Positions 1 through 5,289 of a stretch of DNA of 5,372 bases are shown in pieces (position 1 is the stretch's first letter; each line of letters starts with the position of its first letter). The stretch lies in assembly GCA_002397155.1 (NCBI GenBank), contig DGZR01000011.1, positions 1 to 5,372 of the forward strand. The letters run 5' to 3'. Source of the DNA: Firmicutes bacterium UBA4975. Lineage in GTDB: Bacteria; Bacillota; Proteinivoracia; UBA4975. The notes beneath the pieces are model-generated. The model had not been told where the DNA came from, ran no database searches, and saw only the letters and a program-made list of their open reading frames with translations. The translations under genes were made by a program, and so were the position numbers.

Positions 1-243
1 GTGGGCGTCGCCATGTCCAGCGCCCTCCAGATCTTCCACAGCGCCCAAGCCGTCACCCGGGGGCGGCTCCTGGCCGCCAGCCACCTGGAACAGGCCGCAG
101 CCGGGATAGGGGAGACAAACCTCTGGGACGGCAGCCTGCACAGCACCCTCACTACCTTGACCGGAGAGGGATACATCCTTTGGCAGGTCGAAGTCCGGGG
201 CCCCGGCCTGCTCCAGCCCCTGCGGATGGTGGGAGGGCCGTGA
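1..243 (+). CDS. Type IV prepilin-like protein, C-terminal part (PilV/GspI-like), 5' truncated by window edge
   Basis: The open frame runs from base 1 to a TGA at 241-243 (80 codons), and no ribosome binding site is visible, so the true start almost certainly lies upstream of the window. The residues seen fit a minor prepilin that has lost roughly its first 15-20 residues. A hydrophobic/small stretch (VAMSSALQIF) would be the end of the N-terminal helix. It is followed by an alanine-rich amphipathic part (AQAVTRGRLLAASHLEQAAAG), which resembles the 'LAxxxLE' region after the transmembrane helix in PilV/GspI-type prepilins. A short beta-like tail (ILWQVEVRG) closes it. Its stop overlaps the start of the next prepilin by 4 bases (GTGA), implying translational coupling and a shared job at the pilus tip. 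The family call is inferred from position and composition; the diagnostic signal peptide is outside the window. Confidence 0.55.
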   Translation: MGVAMSSALQIFHSAQAVTRGRLLAASHLEQAAAGIGETNLWDGSLHSTLTTLTGEGYILWQVEVRGPGLLQPLRMVGGP

Positions 244-659
244 ACAAAAAGGGAATGATGGCCCTGGAAGCCCTCATCGCCTCTACCCAGATTCTCCTCC
301 TGGCGGCGGTGGTAACCGGCTTGCTCGTCACCTTTTGGCAGATCTGGCTGGACAGCAATAGGGCCAGCCAGCAGCGCCAGTGGAGCACTGTAGCCTTTGC
401 CTACCTGGACCAGGACCTGAAAAGCGCCGAAAGGGTGGTAGTCACCCGGTCCGCCATCCGGGTAATCCTGCCCGGTGAAGAGTATACCTACACCGTCACC
501 TTGGATAAATCCTTTTACCGGGGCAAGGGCCAAGCCTACTACGCCCTGGCCCTGGTGGAGGATGTGCGCTGGTGGCAGGAGGGCAGCCTTCTCTGGGTGG
601 AAATCTTCTACCCTCAGGAAAGCTACCGCTGCTGTTATTGCCTGGGAGAAACGCCATGA
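240..659 (+). CDS. Minor type IV prepilin, ComGF/PilW-like
   Basis: This is a 139-residue protein using GTG at 240-242, which overlaps the previous stop. An in-frame TTG 60 bases upstream is possible but would bury the signal peptide behind a Pro/Gly/Arg-rich stretch. A GGGAGG at 231-236 supports the GTG, although the spacing of 3 bases is short. The N-terminus is a class III signal peptide, MNKKG|MMALE, with cleavage after Gly5 and glutamate at mature +5. A hydrophobic helix follows (about residues 6-33). Then comes the LDQDLKSAERV motif (56-66) and a beta-rich globular part (about 70-125), as in ComGF/PilW/GspJ-type minor prepilins. It would be processed by a prepilin peptidase and sit in the inner membrane before incorporation into the pilus tip or priming complex. 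Oddly, it ends with a cysteine cluster (Cys131, 132, 134). The stop overlaps the next start by ATGA. The prepilin call is secure; the ComGF versus PilW subfamily is less so. Confidence 0.8.
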   Translation: MNKKGMMALEALIASTQILLLAAVVTGLLVTFWQIWLDSNRASQQRQWSTVAFAYLDQDLKSAERVVVTRSAIRVILPGEEYTYTVTLDKSFYRGKGQAYYALALVEDVRWWQEGSLLWVEIFYPQESYRCCYCLGETP

Positions 660-1021
660 ATCAAAAGGGTTCCGCCCTGATACTGGCCCTTGTCCTGTGC
701 CTGACCGTGCTGCCCGCCGCCGGTGTTCTGGTGGCGATAGCCGGCTCGGACCTGGAATCTGCCCTGGATGACTACCACCTGGCCAGAGCCAGGCGGGTGG
801 TCTGGGCCGGGATGGAACTGGTGGCCCAGGACCTGCTGGCGGGTGGGCCGGGTCAGGCCTCCTGGCCCGATCCGGATATAACCCTGGAAATCGGCGTCGC
901 CGAAGGGGATAAAGACTGGATAATCACCCTGACAGCCAGGAGCGGCAGAGCGACAGCTACCTGTACCCAGACAATTATGAAACCCCAGGAAGAAGAGGAT
1001 GAACCTATCCCGGCAGGATAA
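656..1021 (+). CDS. Minor type IV prepilin, PilX-like
   Basis: This is a 121-residue protein starting at the ATG at 656-658, which overlaps the previous stop and has GGGAGA at 644-649 as its binding site. The start begins an obvious leader, MNQKG|SALIL, followed by a hydrophobic helix to about residue 30. The mature protein lacks glutamate at +5 (Leu instead), as in PilX/GspK-type prepilins. The segment DLESALDDYHLARARRVVWAG (about 32-52), then MELVAQDLL, matches the PilX N-terminal pattern in which an 'A-E-A-G-x-E' segment follows the helix; here it reads WAGME. The remainder (about 70-108) looks like short beta strands, and the tail is acidic (QEEEDEP). Its likely role is as a tip or initiation pseudopilin with the two preceding prepilins. 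It is the last gene of this coupled group, followed by a 300-base gap. Confidence 0.72.
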   Translation: MNQKGSALILALVLCLTVLPAAGVLVAIAGSDLESALDDYHLARARRVVWAGMELVAQDLLAGGPGQASWPDPDITLEIGVAEGDKDWIITLTARSGRATATCTQTIMKPQEEEDEPIPAG

Positions 1022-1119
1022 TTATTCACTTGTTAGGGTTTTTCCCCGGTAAAAGAAGGAAATGCTGGTTTTACGTCGAATTATTGGGATGAGATTTAAA
1101 AAGGCCGTGGGGAAGAGAA

Positions 1120-1148
1120 CCGCCAGGGACTAAAGAGCTGCCTAGCGG
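1120..1148 (+). other. Predicted RNA hairpin in pilB leader
   Basis: CCGC (1120-1123) pairs with GCGG (1145-1148). After a C/A mismatch, AGG (1125-1127) pairs with CCT (1141-1143), leaving a 13-base loop (1128-1140). It has no following T-run, so it is not a standard terminator. The pairing is seen by eye only, with no folding energy or conservation behind it. Confidence 0.3.
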
Positions 1149-1166
1149 GGTTTTGGGGGGGATGGG
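1147..1166 (+). other. Potential G-quadruplex motif in pilB leader
   Basis: The run is G4-T4-G7-AT-G3. The seven-G tract can supply two G3 tracts with a one-base loop, so the stretch meets the common pattern of four G3 tracts joined by loops of 1-7 bases. It lies on the coding strand and would therefore be present in a leader transcript. It overlaps both flanking hairpins, so the structures would be mutually exclusive. Formation in the cell is inference. Confidence 0.35.
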
Positions 1167-1185
1167 TGCCGGACTGGGTGCCCAT
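1162..1185 (+). other. Predicted RNA hairpin in pilB leader
   Basis: ATGGGTGCC (1162-1170) pairs with GGGTGCCCAT read from 1177 to 1185. This gives a 9-pair stem, including two G-U wobbles at 1167/1180 and 1168/1179, around the 6-base loop GGACTG. The same segment contains a direct repeat of GGGTGCC (1164-1170 and 1176-1182). The wobble pairs hold in the + strand RNA but not in its complement, which fits a transcript from this strand. Confidence 0.4.
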
Positions 1186-1230
1186 TTGTGGCCTGCAGCG
1201 CTTTTGCCCTGTAAAGTGAAAAAGTTTCCT

Positions 1231-1250
1231 CCGGATGCAGGATTTTCCGG
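1231..1250 (+). other. Predicted small hairpin in pilB leader
   Basis: CCGGA (1231-1235) pairs with TCCGG (1246-1250) around a 10-base loop. The stem has five perfect pairs and no T-run follows. A short inverted repeat of this kind may arise by chance; it is listed because it is the third in the same leader. Confidence 0.22.
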
Positions 1251-1306
1251 GCGCTTGTAGAATTACTTAATACCTGAACTATTAGATTCAATAAACATCG
1301 CCGAAC

Positions 1307-1315
1307 AGGAGGTGG
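1307..1315 (+). promoter_or_regulatory. Ribosome binding site of pilB
   Basis: AGGAGGTGG is a near-perfect Shine-Dalgarno sequence. GGAGGT ends 8 bases before the GTG at 1322, which decides that start. Confidence 0.85.
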
Positions 1316-1321
1316 AACCAG

Positions 1322-2911
1322 GTGTTTCAATCATTGGAGCAACTTTTGCTGGATACCGGAATGGCTACGCCCGAACAAATTCTTGATGCCCAAGCCTCCG
1401 ATAAAGGCAGCAATGTCGCCGAGGCTCTCGCCGAAATCGGCGTTCTCACCCAGCAGCAGTACATCGAGGTAATGGAATTCTACCTGGGGGTCCCCCACGT
1501 CAACCTGGATGCGTACGTGCTAAAGCCGGATATTCTCCGTCTCCTGGACGCCGACCTGGTCAAACGGTATAAATCTGTTCCTCTAGAAAAAGTCGGCGAA
1601 CGGCTGACGGTAGCCATGGCCGACCCCAATAACGTGGTGGCCATCGACGATATCGCTATGGCCACCGGCTGCCAGGTCATCCCCGTCATCGCCGCCAAGT
1701 CCGAGCTGGACAAGGTCATCCGCCAGCACTTTACCATGCGGGAGTCAATGGAGAGGGTTGTGCAAGAGGCCCTGCCCGAAGACGATATCGATGTCAAAGA
1801 CCTGGCCTTGATGGTGGACGACGCCCCCATCGTGCGCCTGGTGGACAATATGATCGAGCAGGCAGTGAACGAGGGCGCCAGCGACATCCACATCGAGCCC
1901 CGGGAGGACGGCCTCATCATCCGCTACCGGATAGACGGCATCCTCCACGAACGGATGAGGCCTCCCAAGAGCACCCACCCCCTGGTCGTGTCCCGGCTAA
2001 AAATAATGGCCGAACTGGATATCGCCGAAAGGCGGGTGCCCCAAGACGGCCGGATTAAGTTTCTCCTGGGCGAAGACAGCAGCGTCGACCTGCGCATGAA
2101 CACCATGCCCACTATCTACGGGGAAAAAGTGGTTTTGCGTATCCTCAACCCCGAGTCAATCATGCTGGAATTGACCGACTTGGGTTTCAGCCAGCGCAAT
2201 TACGATAAGTTCAAAGACATTATCACCAGGGCATACGGCATAGTCCTGGCCACCGGACCTACCGGCAGCGGCAAGACCACTACTCTATATGCCTCCCTCA
2301 ACTACATCAACTCTCCTTCATTAAACATATCCACGGTAGAAGACCCGGTGGAATACCGCCTGGGCGGCGTCAACCAGGTTAACGTGCACAGCCGGATAGG
2401 GATGACCTTTGACGCGGGCTTAAGGGCCCTGCTCCGCCAGGACCCGGACATCATCATGATCGGTGAGATCAGGGACATGGAAACCCTGGAGACTGCCGTT
2501 CGGGCCGCCCTCACCGGCCACCTGGTCCTCTCCACAATCCATACCAACGACGCGCCCTCCACCCTGACCCGGATGGTGGAGATGGGGCTGCCCCCCTTCT
2601 TGGTGGTGGCCGCCACTAACGGCATCATCGCCCAGCGCCTGGTCCGCCGCTTGTGCCGGGACTGCCAGGGCAAGGGCTGCAGCCGCTGCAACCGGACGGG
2701 ATACAGGGGCCGCTTAGCCGTCCACGAAATCCTCACCTTTACCGACTCCCTGCGTCAGGCGGTGCTGGATGGCCGGGGCGCTTCGGAGCTCCGCAAGCTG
2801 GCCCGGGCCGAGGGCATGGTCACCATGTATGAGGACGGCCTGGAAAAAGTCGAACAGGGCCTGACCACTCGGGAAGAAGTGGCCCGGGTCGTCGGCCTGG
2901 ACTACATCTAA
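1322..2911 (+). CDS. pilB: PilB, type IV pilus assembly ATPase
   Basis: This is the cytoplasmic hexameric ATPase that powers pilin insertion through the PilC platform (529 residues, GTG start). The N-terminal region (about 1-135) has the two repeat units of a GspE_N/MshEN domain, but the residues usually linked to c-di-GMP binding are replaced. The ATPase core follows: ASDIHIEP at 186-193, YRIDG at 202-206, DIAERRVPQDGR at 233-244, Walker A GPTGSGKT at 312-319, Asp box VEDPVEY at 339-345, Walker B QDPDIIMIGEIRD at 373-385, and His box GHLVLSTIHT at 399-408. Four cysteines (445, 448, 453, 456) form a metal-type site with only four residues between the two CxxC pairs; PilB proteins normally have a few dozen there, which partly explains the short length. 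The adjacent pilT and pilC, and the full set of motifs, favour PilB over a type II secretion GspE. Confidence 0.95.
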   Translation: MFQSLEQLLLDTGMATPEQILDAQASDKGSNVAEALAEIGVLTQQQYIEVMEFYLGVPHVNLDAYVLKPDILRLLDADLVKRYKSVPLEKVGERLTVAMADPNNVVAIDDIAMATGCQVIPVIAAKSELDKVIRQHFTMRESMERVVQEALPEDDIDVKDLALMVDDAPIVRLVDNMIEQAVNEGASDIHIEPREDGLIIRYRIDGILHERMRPPKSTHPLVVSRLKIMAELDIAERRVPQDGRIKFLLGEDSSVDLRMNTMPTIYGEKVVLRILNPESIMLELTDLGFSQRNYDKFKDIITRAYGIVLATGPTGSGKTTTLYASLNYINSPSLNISTVEDPVEYRLGGVNQVNVHSRIGMTFDAGLRALLRQDPDIIMIGEIRDMETLETAVRAALTGHLVLSTIHTNDAPSTLTRMVEMGLPPFLVVAATNGIIAQRLVRRLCRDCQGKGCSRCNRTGYRGRLAVHEILTFTDSLRQAVLDGRGASELRKLARAEGMVTMYEDGLEKVEQGLTTREEVARVVGLDYI

Positions 2912-2934
2912 TACACCGGGACTGGAGGAAGAGA

Positions 2935-3936
2935 ATGGACCTGTTAGCTCTTATAGAGTACGCCCGAGAACGAAACGCTTCAGATATCCACTTTACCGAT
3001 CGGAGTCCGCCCCTCATCCGCATCGACGGCGAACTGATCCCGGTGGGGCAGGCCAGCATGGACCCCCAATCCCTGGAGGTAGTGGTCCGCCAGCTTACCT
3101 GCGACCGCTATGACGAGTTCCAGAAAAGGGGCGAAATCGACTTTACTTTTCAGGCCCCCCACACCCGCCTGCGCACCAACGTCTACCGCCAGCGGGGGGT
3201 GCCGGCGGCGGCCATGCGCCCAATCCCCGAGAAGATACCCCTCTTTGAAGAGCTGGGCATACCCCTGGCGGTGAAAGAATTTGCCGACCTCCAGCGTGGT
3301 CTAGTCCTCTTTACCGGCCCCACCGGCAGCGGCAAGTCCACCACCATGGCTTCCCTCATCAATGAGGTAAATCACAATCGGGCCTGCCACATCCTCACCC
3401 TAGAGGACCCGATAGAGTACATACACCGCCATATTAAGGCGGTGGTCAACCAGCGGGAGATAGGGCACGACTCCAATTCCTTTGCCAACGCCCTCCGGGC
3501 CGCCCTGCGCCAGGACCCGGACGTCATCCTGGTGGGGGAAATGCGGGACTTAGAGACCATCTCCACGGCGGTGACAGCAGCGGAGACAGGCCACTTGGTC
3601 CTGGCTACCCTCCATACCTCCAGCGCGCCCGCCGCGGTAGACCGTATCATCGACGTCTTCCCCCCCCACCAGCAGCAGCAGATCAGGGTGCAGTTGGCCG
3701 AGACCTTGCGGGGGGTAGTGGCCCAGCGCTTGCTCCCGAAAAAAGGGCAAGGGGGCCGGGTGGCCGCCTGCGAAGTCCTGGTGGGCACCAACGCCATCAA
3801 GAACTTGATCCGGGAGGGCAAGGTCCACCAGATCCCCTCGGCCATGGAAACGGGCTCCCAGTATGGGATGCAGACTTTTGACCAGGCCCTAAAGCGCCTG
3901 GCCGATGCCGGCCTTATCGACCCAACGAAACTGTAG
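2935..3936 (+). CDS. pilT: PilT, type IV pilus retraction ATPase
   Basis: This is the cytoplasmic hexameric ATPase that drives pilus disassembly and so twitching motility or DNA uptake (333 residues, slightly short for PilT). The ATG at 2935 follows GGAGGA (2924-2929), with a 23-base gap after pilB. The PAS-like N-terminal domain (about 1-100) carries ASDIHF (15-20) and LIRIDGEL (27-34). The core shows Walker A GPTGSGKS (128-135), Asp box LEDPIEY (156-162), Walker B QDPDVILVGEMRD (193-205), and His box GHLVLATLHT (219-228). The C-terminal AIKNLIRE (287-294) is the PilT signature AIRNLIRE with one Arg-to-Lys change; this motif is tied to retraction in the family and separates PilT from PilB/GspE. 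It has no zinc-type cysteines. It is co-directional with pilB and pilC, presumably on one transcript. All catalytic motifs look intact, so an active motor is expected. Confidence 0.95.
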   Translation: MDLLALIEYARERNASDIHFTDRSPPLIRIDGELIPVGQASMDPQSLEVVVRQLTCDRYDEFQKRGEIDFTFQAPHTRLRTNVYRQRGVPAAAMRPIPEKIPLFEELGIPLAVKEFADLQRGLVLFTGPTGSGKSTTMASLINEVNHNRACHILTLEDPIEYIHRHIKAVVNQREIGHDSNSFANALRAALRQDPDVILVGEMRDLETISTAVTAAETGHLVLATLHTSSAPAAVDRIIDVFPPHQQQQIRVQLAETLRGVVAQRLLPKKGQGGRVAACEVLVGTNAIKNLIREGKVHQIPSAMETGSQYGMQTFDQALKRLADAGLIDPTKL

Positions 3937-3960
3937 CATCCAGAGAAAGGGGGCAGACCG

Positions 3961-5202
3961 ATGTCCAACGTATACAGCTATCGGGCCCGGGATTATTCCG
4001 GCCAGACCATAAAGGGCCAAATCCAGGCCGACGACCTGAACCGGGCGGCGGAACTGCTCCGCACTAAGAAACTGACCATCCTGGATTTAGCCCCCGGCCA
4101 CGCTAAGAAGCAAGGAGTTTCCCTCTTCAAAAAAAAGACCGTCCCGGTCAAGGAGTTTTCGGTCTTCTGTCGGCAGATGGCCACCATGGTCAAGGCCGGG
4201 GTGACAATAATGTCCTCAATTTCCGCCATCGCCGCCCAGTCCGAAAACCCTCTCATGGCCGAAACCCTATCGGATATCGGCAAGGAGCTGGAAGCGGGTA
4301 AGACTTTCAGCGAGGGCTGCCAAAAGCATAAGGAGTTTTTCCCCAACATTTTCACCAGCATGGTGGAGGCGGGGGAAGCCTCCGGCGCCCTGGACCAGGT
4401 CCTGGAACGGATGGCCGAATACTTTGAGAACCAGGCGGAAATCCGGCAAAAGGTCAAATCCGCCACTACCTACCCCAGCTTCATCGGGGTTGCCGCCATC
4501 GTAGTGGTTATCGTCCTCATGATGACCGTTATTCCCAGCTTTGCCACGATATTCGCCGACCAGGGTATGGAGCTGCCCTGGATTACCACCTTTCTCATGT
4601 CCATCAGCGACGCCATGCTCAACTACTTTTACATCATATTTCCCACCCTGGGGGTTGCAGTCTTTCTCATCCTTCGTTGGTCAAGGACCACTCGGGGCCG
4701 CCACACAATGCAGCGACTGTCCCTCAAGATTCCCAAGTTTGGGATTCTAGCCCGCAACTCAGCCATCGGCAGATTCTGCCGCTCCTCCAGTATCCTGGTG
4801 GCCAGCGGCGTCCCAATGATTCAGGCCCTGGAGATTGTGGCCCGGGTTGTCAACAACGTGGTCTACTCCAGCGCCATCCTTCACGCCCGGCGGGGGGTAT
4901 CCGAAGGGATGACCCTGAGCCAGGGCCTGAGCAGTTCCCCTTATTTTACCCCCTTAGTCCTGCACATGCTCCGGGTGGGGGAAGAAGCGGGAGCCCTGGA
5001 TGAGATGCTCAGCAAGGTGGCGGACTTTTACGAGGATGAGGTCAAGTACACGGTGGACAGGCTCAGTTCGATCATTGAGCCCATGATGATCCTTTTCTTG
5101 GCCGGAATCGTTGGCGTCATCATGGCGGCGATAATGCTGCCCATGTTCGGTATGACGGAAGGCGTAGACATGGCAATGGCTATCTTCACGGCGTGGCTTT
5201 AA
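3961..5202 (+). CDS. pilC: PilC, type IV pilus inner-membrane platform protein
   Basis: This is the inner-membrane platform on which PilB and PilT act (413 residues). The ATG at 3961 follows AAAGGGGG (about 3946-3953), 24 bases after the pilT stop. The N-terminal segment (about 1-45, YSYRARDYSGQTIKG) is typical of PilC/GspF. Two T2SSF domains follow, at about 66-190 and 268-391. The internal duplication is plain in the paired motifs VEAGEASGALDQVL (135-148) and LRVGEEAGALDEML (337-350). Three hydrophobic membrane segments are visible at about 174-194, 219-238 and 374-394. The usual family ending near PMFGM (394-398) is followed here by a further 15 residues (TEGVDMAMAIFTAWL), partly hydrophobic, a small extension over the common end point. 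The gene context settles PilC rather than GspF. Confidence 0.95.
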   Translation: MSNVYSYRARDYSGQTIKGQIQADDLNRAAELLRTKKLTILDLAPGHAKKQGVSLFKKKTVPVKEFSVFCRQMATMVKAGVTIMSSISAIAAQSENPLMAETLSDIGKELEAGKTFSEGCQKHKEFFPNIFTSMVEAGEASGALDQVLERMAEYFENQAEIRQKVKSATTYPSFIGVAAIVVVIVLMMTVIPSFATIFADQGMELPWITTFLMSISDAMLNYFYIIFPTLGVAVFLILRWSRTTRGRHTMQRLSLKIPKFGILARNSAIGRFCRSSSILVASGVPMIQALEIVARVVNNVVYSSAILHARRGVSEGMTLSQGLSSSPYFTPLVLHMLRVGEEAGALDEMLSKVADFYEDEVKYTVDRLSSIIEPMMILFLAGIVGVIMAAIMLPMFGMTEGVDMAMAIFTAWL

Positions 5203-5217
5203 ACACTCAAAGCATTT

Positions 5218-5226
5218 AAGGAGGTG
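5218..5226 (+). promoter_or_regulatory. Orphan Shine-Dalgarno-like sequence
   Basis: AAGGAGGTG is as strong as the site before pilB, yet no ATG, GTG or TTG lies at a usable distance. TTG at 5228 is only one base away and would give 12 codons; GTG at 5224 is inside the motif and gives 6. A weaker GGAGAGGAG follows at 5230-5238, also without a start. Confidence 0.4.
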
Positions 5227-5250
5227 GTTGGAGAGGAGCTTTAAGCTACT

Positions 5251-5260
5251 TAACCGGTTA
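5251..5260 (+). repeat. 10-base palindrome upstream of pilin gene
   Basis: TAACCGGTTA is a perfect palindrome, 30 bases before the pilin start. It could be a small operator half or pair site, or part of an RNA stem: TTAACC at 5250-5255 can also pair with GGTTAA at 5279-5284, next to the pilin binding site. Chance is possible at this length. Confidence 0.25.
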
Positions 5261-5272
5261 CTTTAAAAATAT

Positions 5273-5280
5273 AAGGAGGG
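5273..5280 (+). promoter_or_regulatory. Ribosome binding site of the pilin gene
   Basis: AAGGAGGG lies 9 bases before the GTG at 5290 and fixes that start, since no other start codon in frame gives the leader peptide. Confidence 0.8.
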
Positions 5281-5289
5281 TTAACAAAA

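Larger units (their letters stand above)
1022..1321 (+). other. Gene-free leader between minor prepilins and pilB
   Basis: No credible gene lies on either strand of this 300-base stretch; the only sizeable frame, on the minus strand, has no binding site or recognisable sequence. No GC hairpin followed by a T-run is seen after the prepilin stop, so there is no visible terminator. I also found no good -35/-10 pair: TTACTT and TTGTAG near 1255-1268 are weak and lack a matching -10. The section at about 1100-1250 holds three predicted hairpins and a run of G tracts, listed separately. The last 60 bases are AT-richer and end in the strong pilB binding site. It is probably a 5' untranslated leader, possibly regulatory. 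Confidence 0.6.
5203..5289 (+). other. AT-rich spacer between pilC and the pilin gene
   Basis: These 87 bases contain no credible gene. They hold an unattached Shine-Dalgarno sequence near the left end, a small TTAAG-CTA-CTTAA hairpin (5241-5253), the palindrome TAACCGGTTA (5251-5260) and the pilin binding site at the right end. No hairpin plus T-run terminator is present, so read-through from pilC is possible. Major pilin genes are often expressed at a different level from the motor genes, so the spacer may carry expression control; this is inference. Confidence 0.5.

Noticed and set aside
180..239. TTG at 180 as the start of the second prepilin
   Set aside because: It would put about 20 Pro/Gly/Arg-rich residues before the signal peptide; the GTG at 240 gives a standard MNKKG leader and a coupled overlap.
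572..655. Upstream ATG at 572 as the start of the PilX-like prepilin
   Set aside because: It would add 28 residues before the prepilin leader and overlap the previous gene by 88 bases; the ATG at 656 has a binding site and an ATGA overlap.
1049..1074. GTAAAA/TTTTAC inverted repeat after the prepilin operon as a terminator
   Set aside because: The stem is only 6 pairs, AT-rich, with a 14-base loop and no T-run after it.
1100..1170. Calling a class I c-di-GMP (GEMM) riboswitch
   Set aside because: Only a 3'-half-like string (TAGCGGGGTT...GATGG) is present. The conserved ACGCAAAG core, the 5' partner segment and the GNRA tetraloop hairpin are missing, so it is kept only as a point to check.
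1142..1330. 62-codon minus-strand frame in the pilB leader
   Set aside because: It has no ribosome binding site, overlaps the pilB start, has a composition that looks random and matches no recognised family.
3372..3968. 198-codon minus-strand frame opposite pilT
   Set aside because: It is the complement of a gene with intact PilT motifs, and its composition (many Ser/Arg/Trp) is typical of antisense frames in GC-rich genes. The other minus-strand frames opposite pilB and pilC are rejected for the same reason.
5228..5266. 12-codon TTG-started micro-ORF after the orphan binding site
   Set aside because: The start is one base from the Shine-Dalgarno motif, too close for normal initiation, and the peptide has no recognisable feature.
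5270..5275. TATAAG as a -10 box for a pilin promoter
   Set aside because: It matches five of six consensus bases but overlaps the pilin ribosome binding site, so the transcript would start after it; no -35 is found at 16-18 bases upstream.
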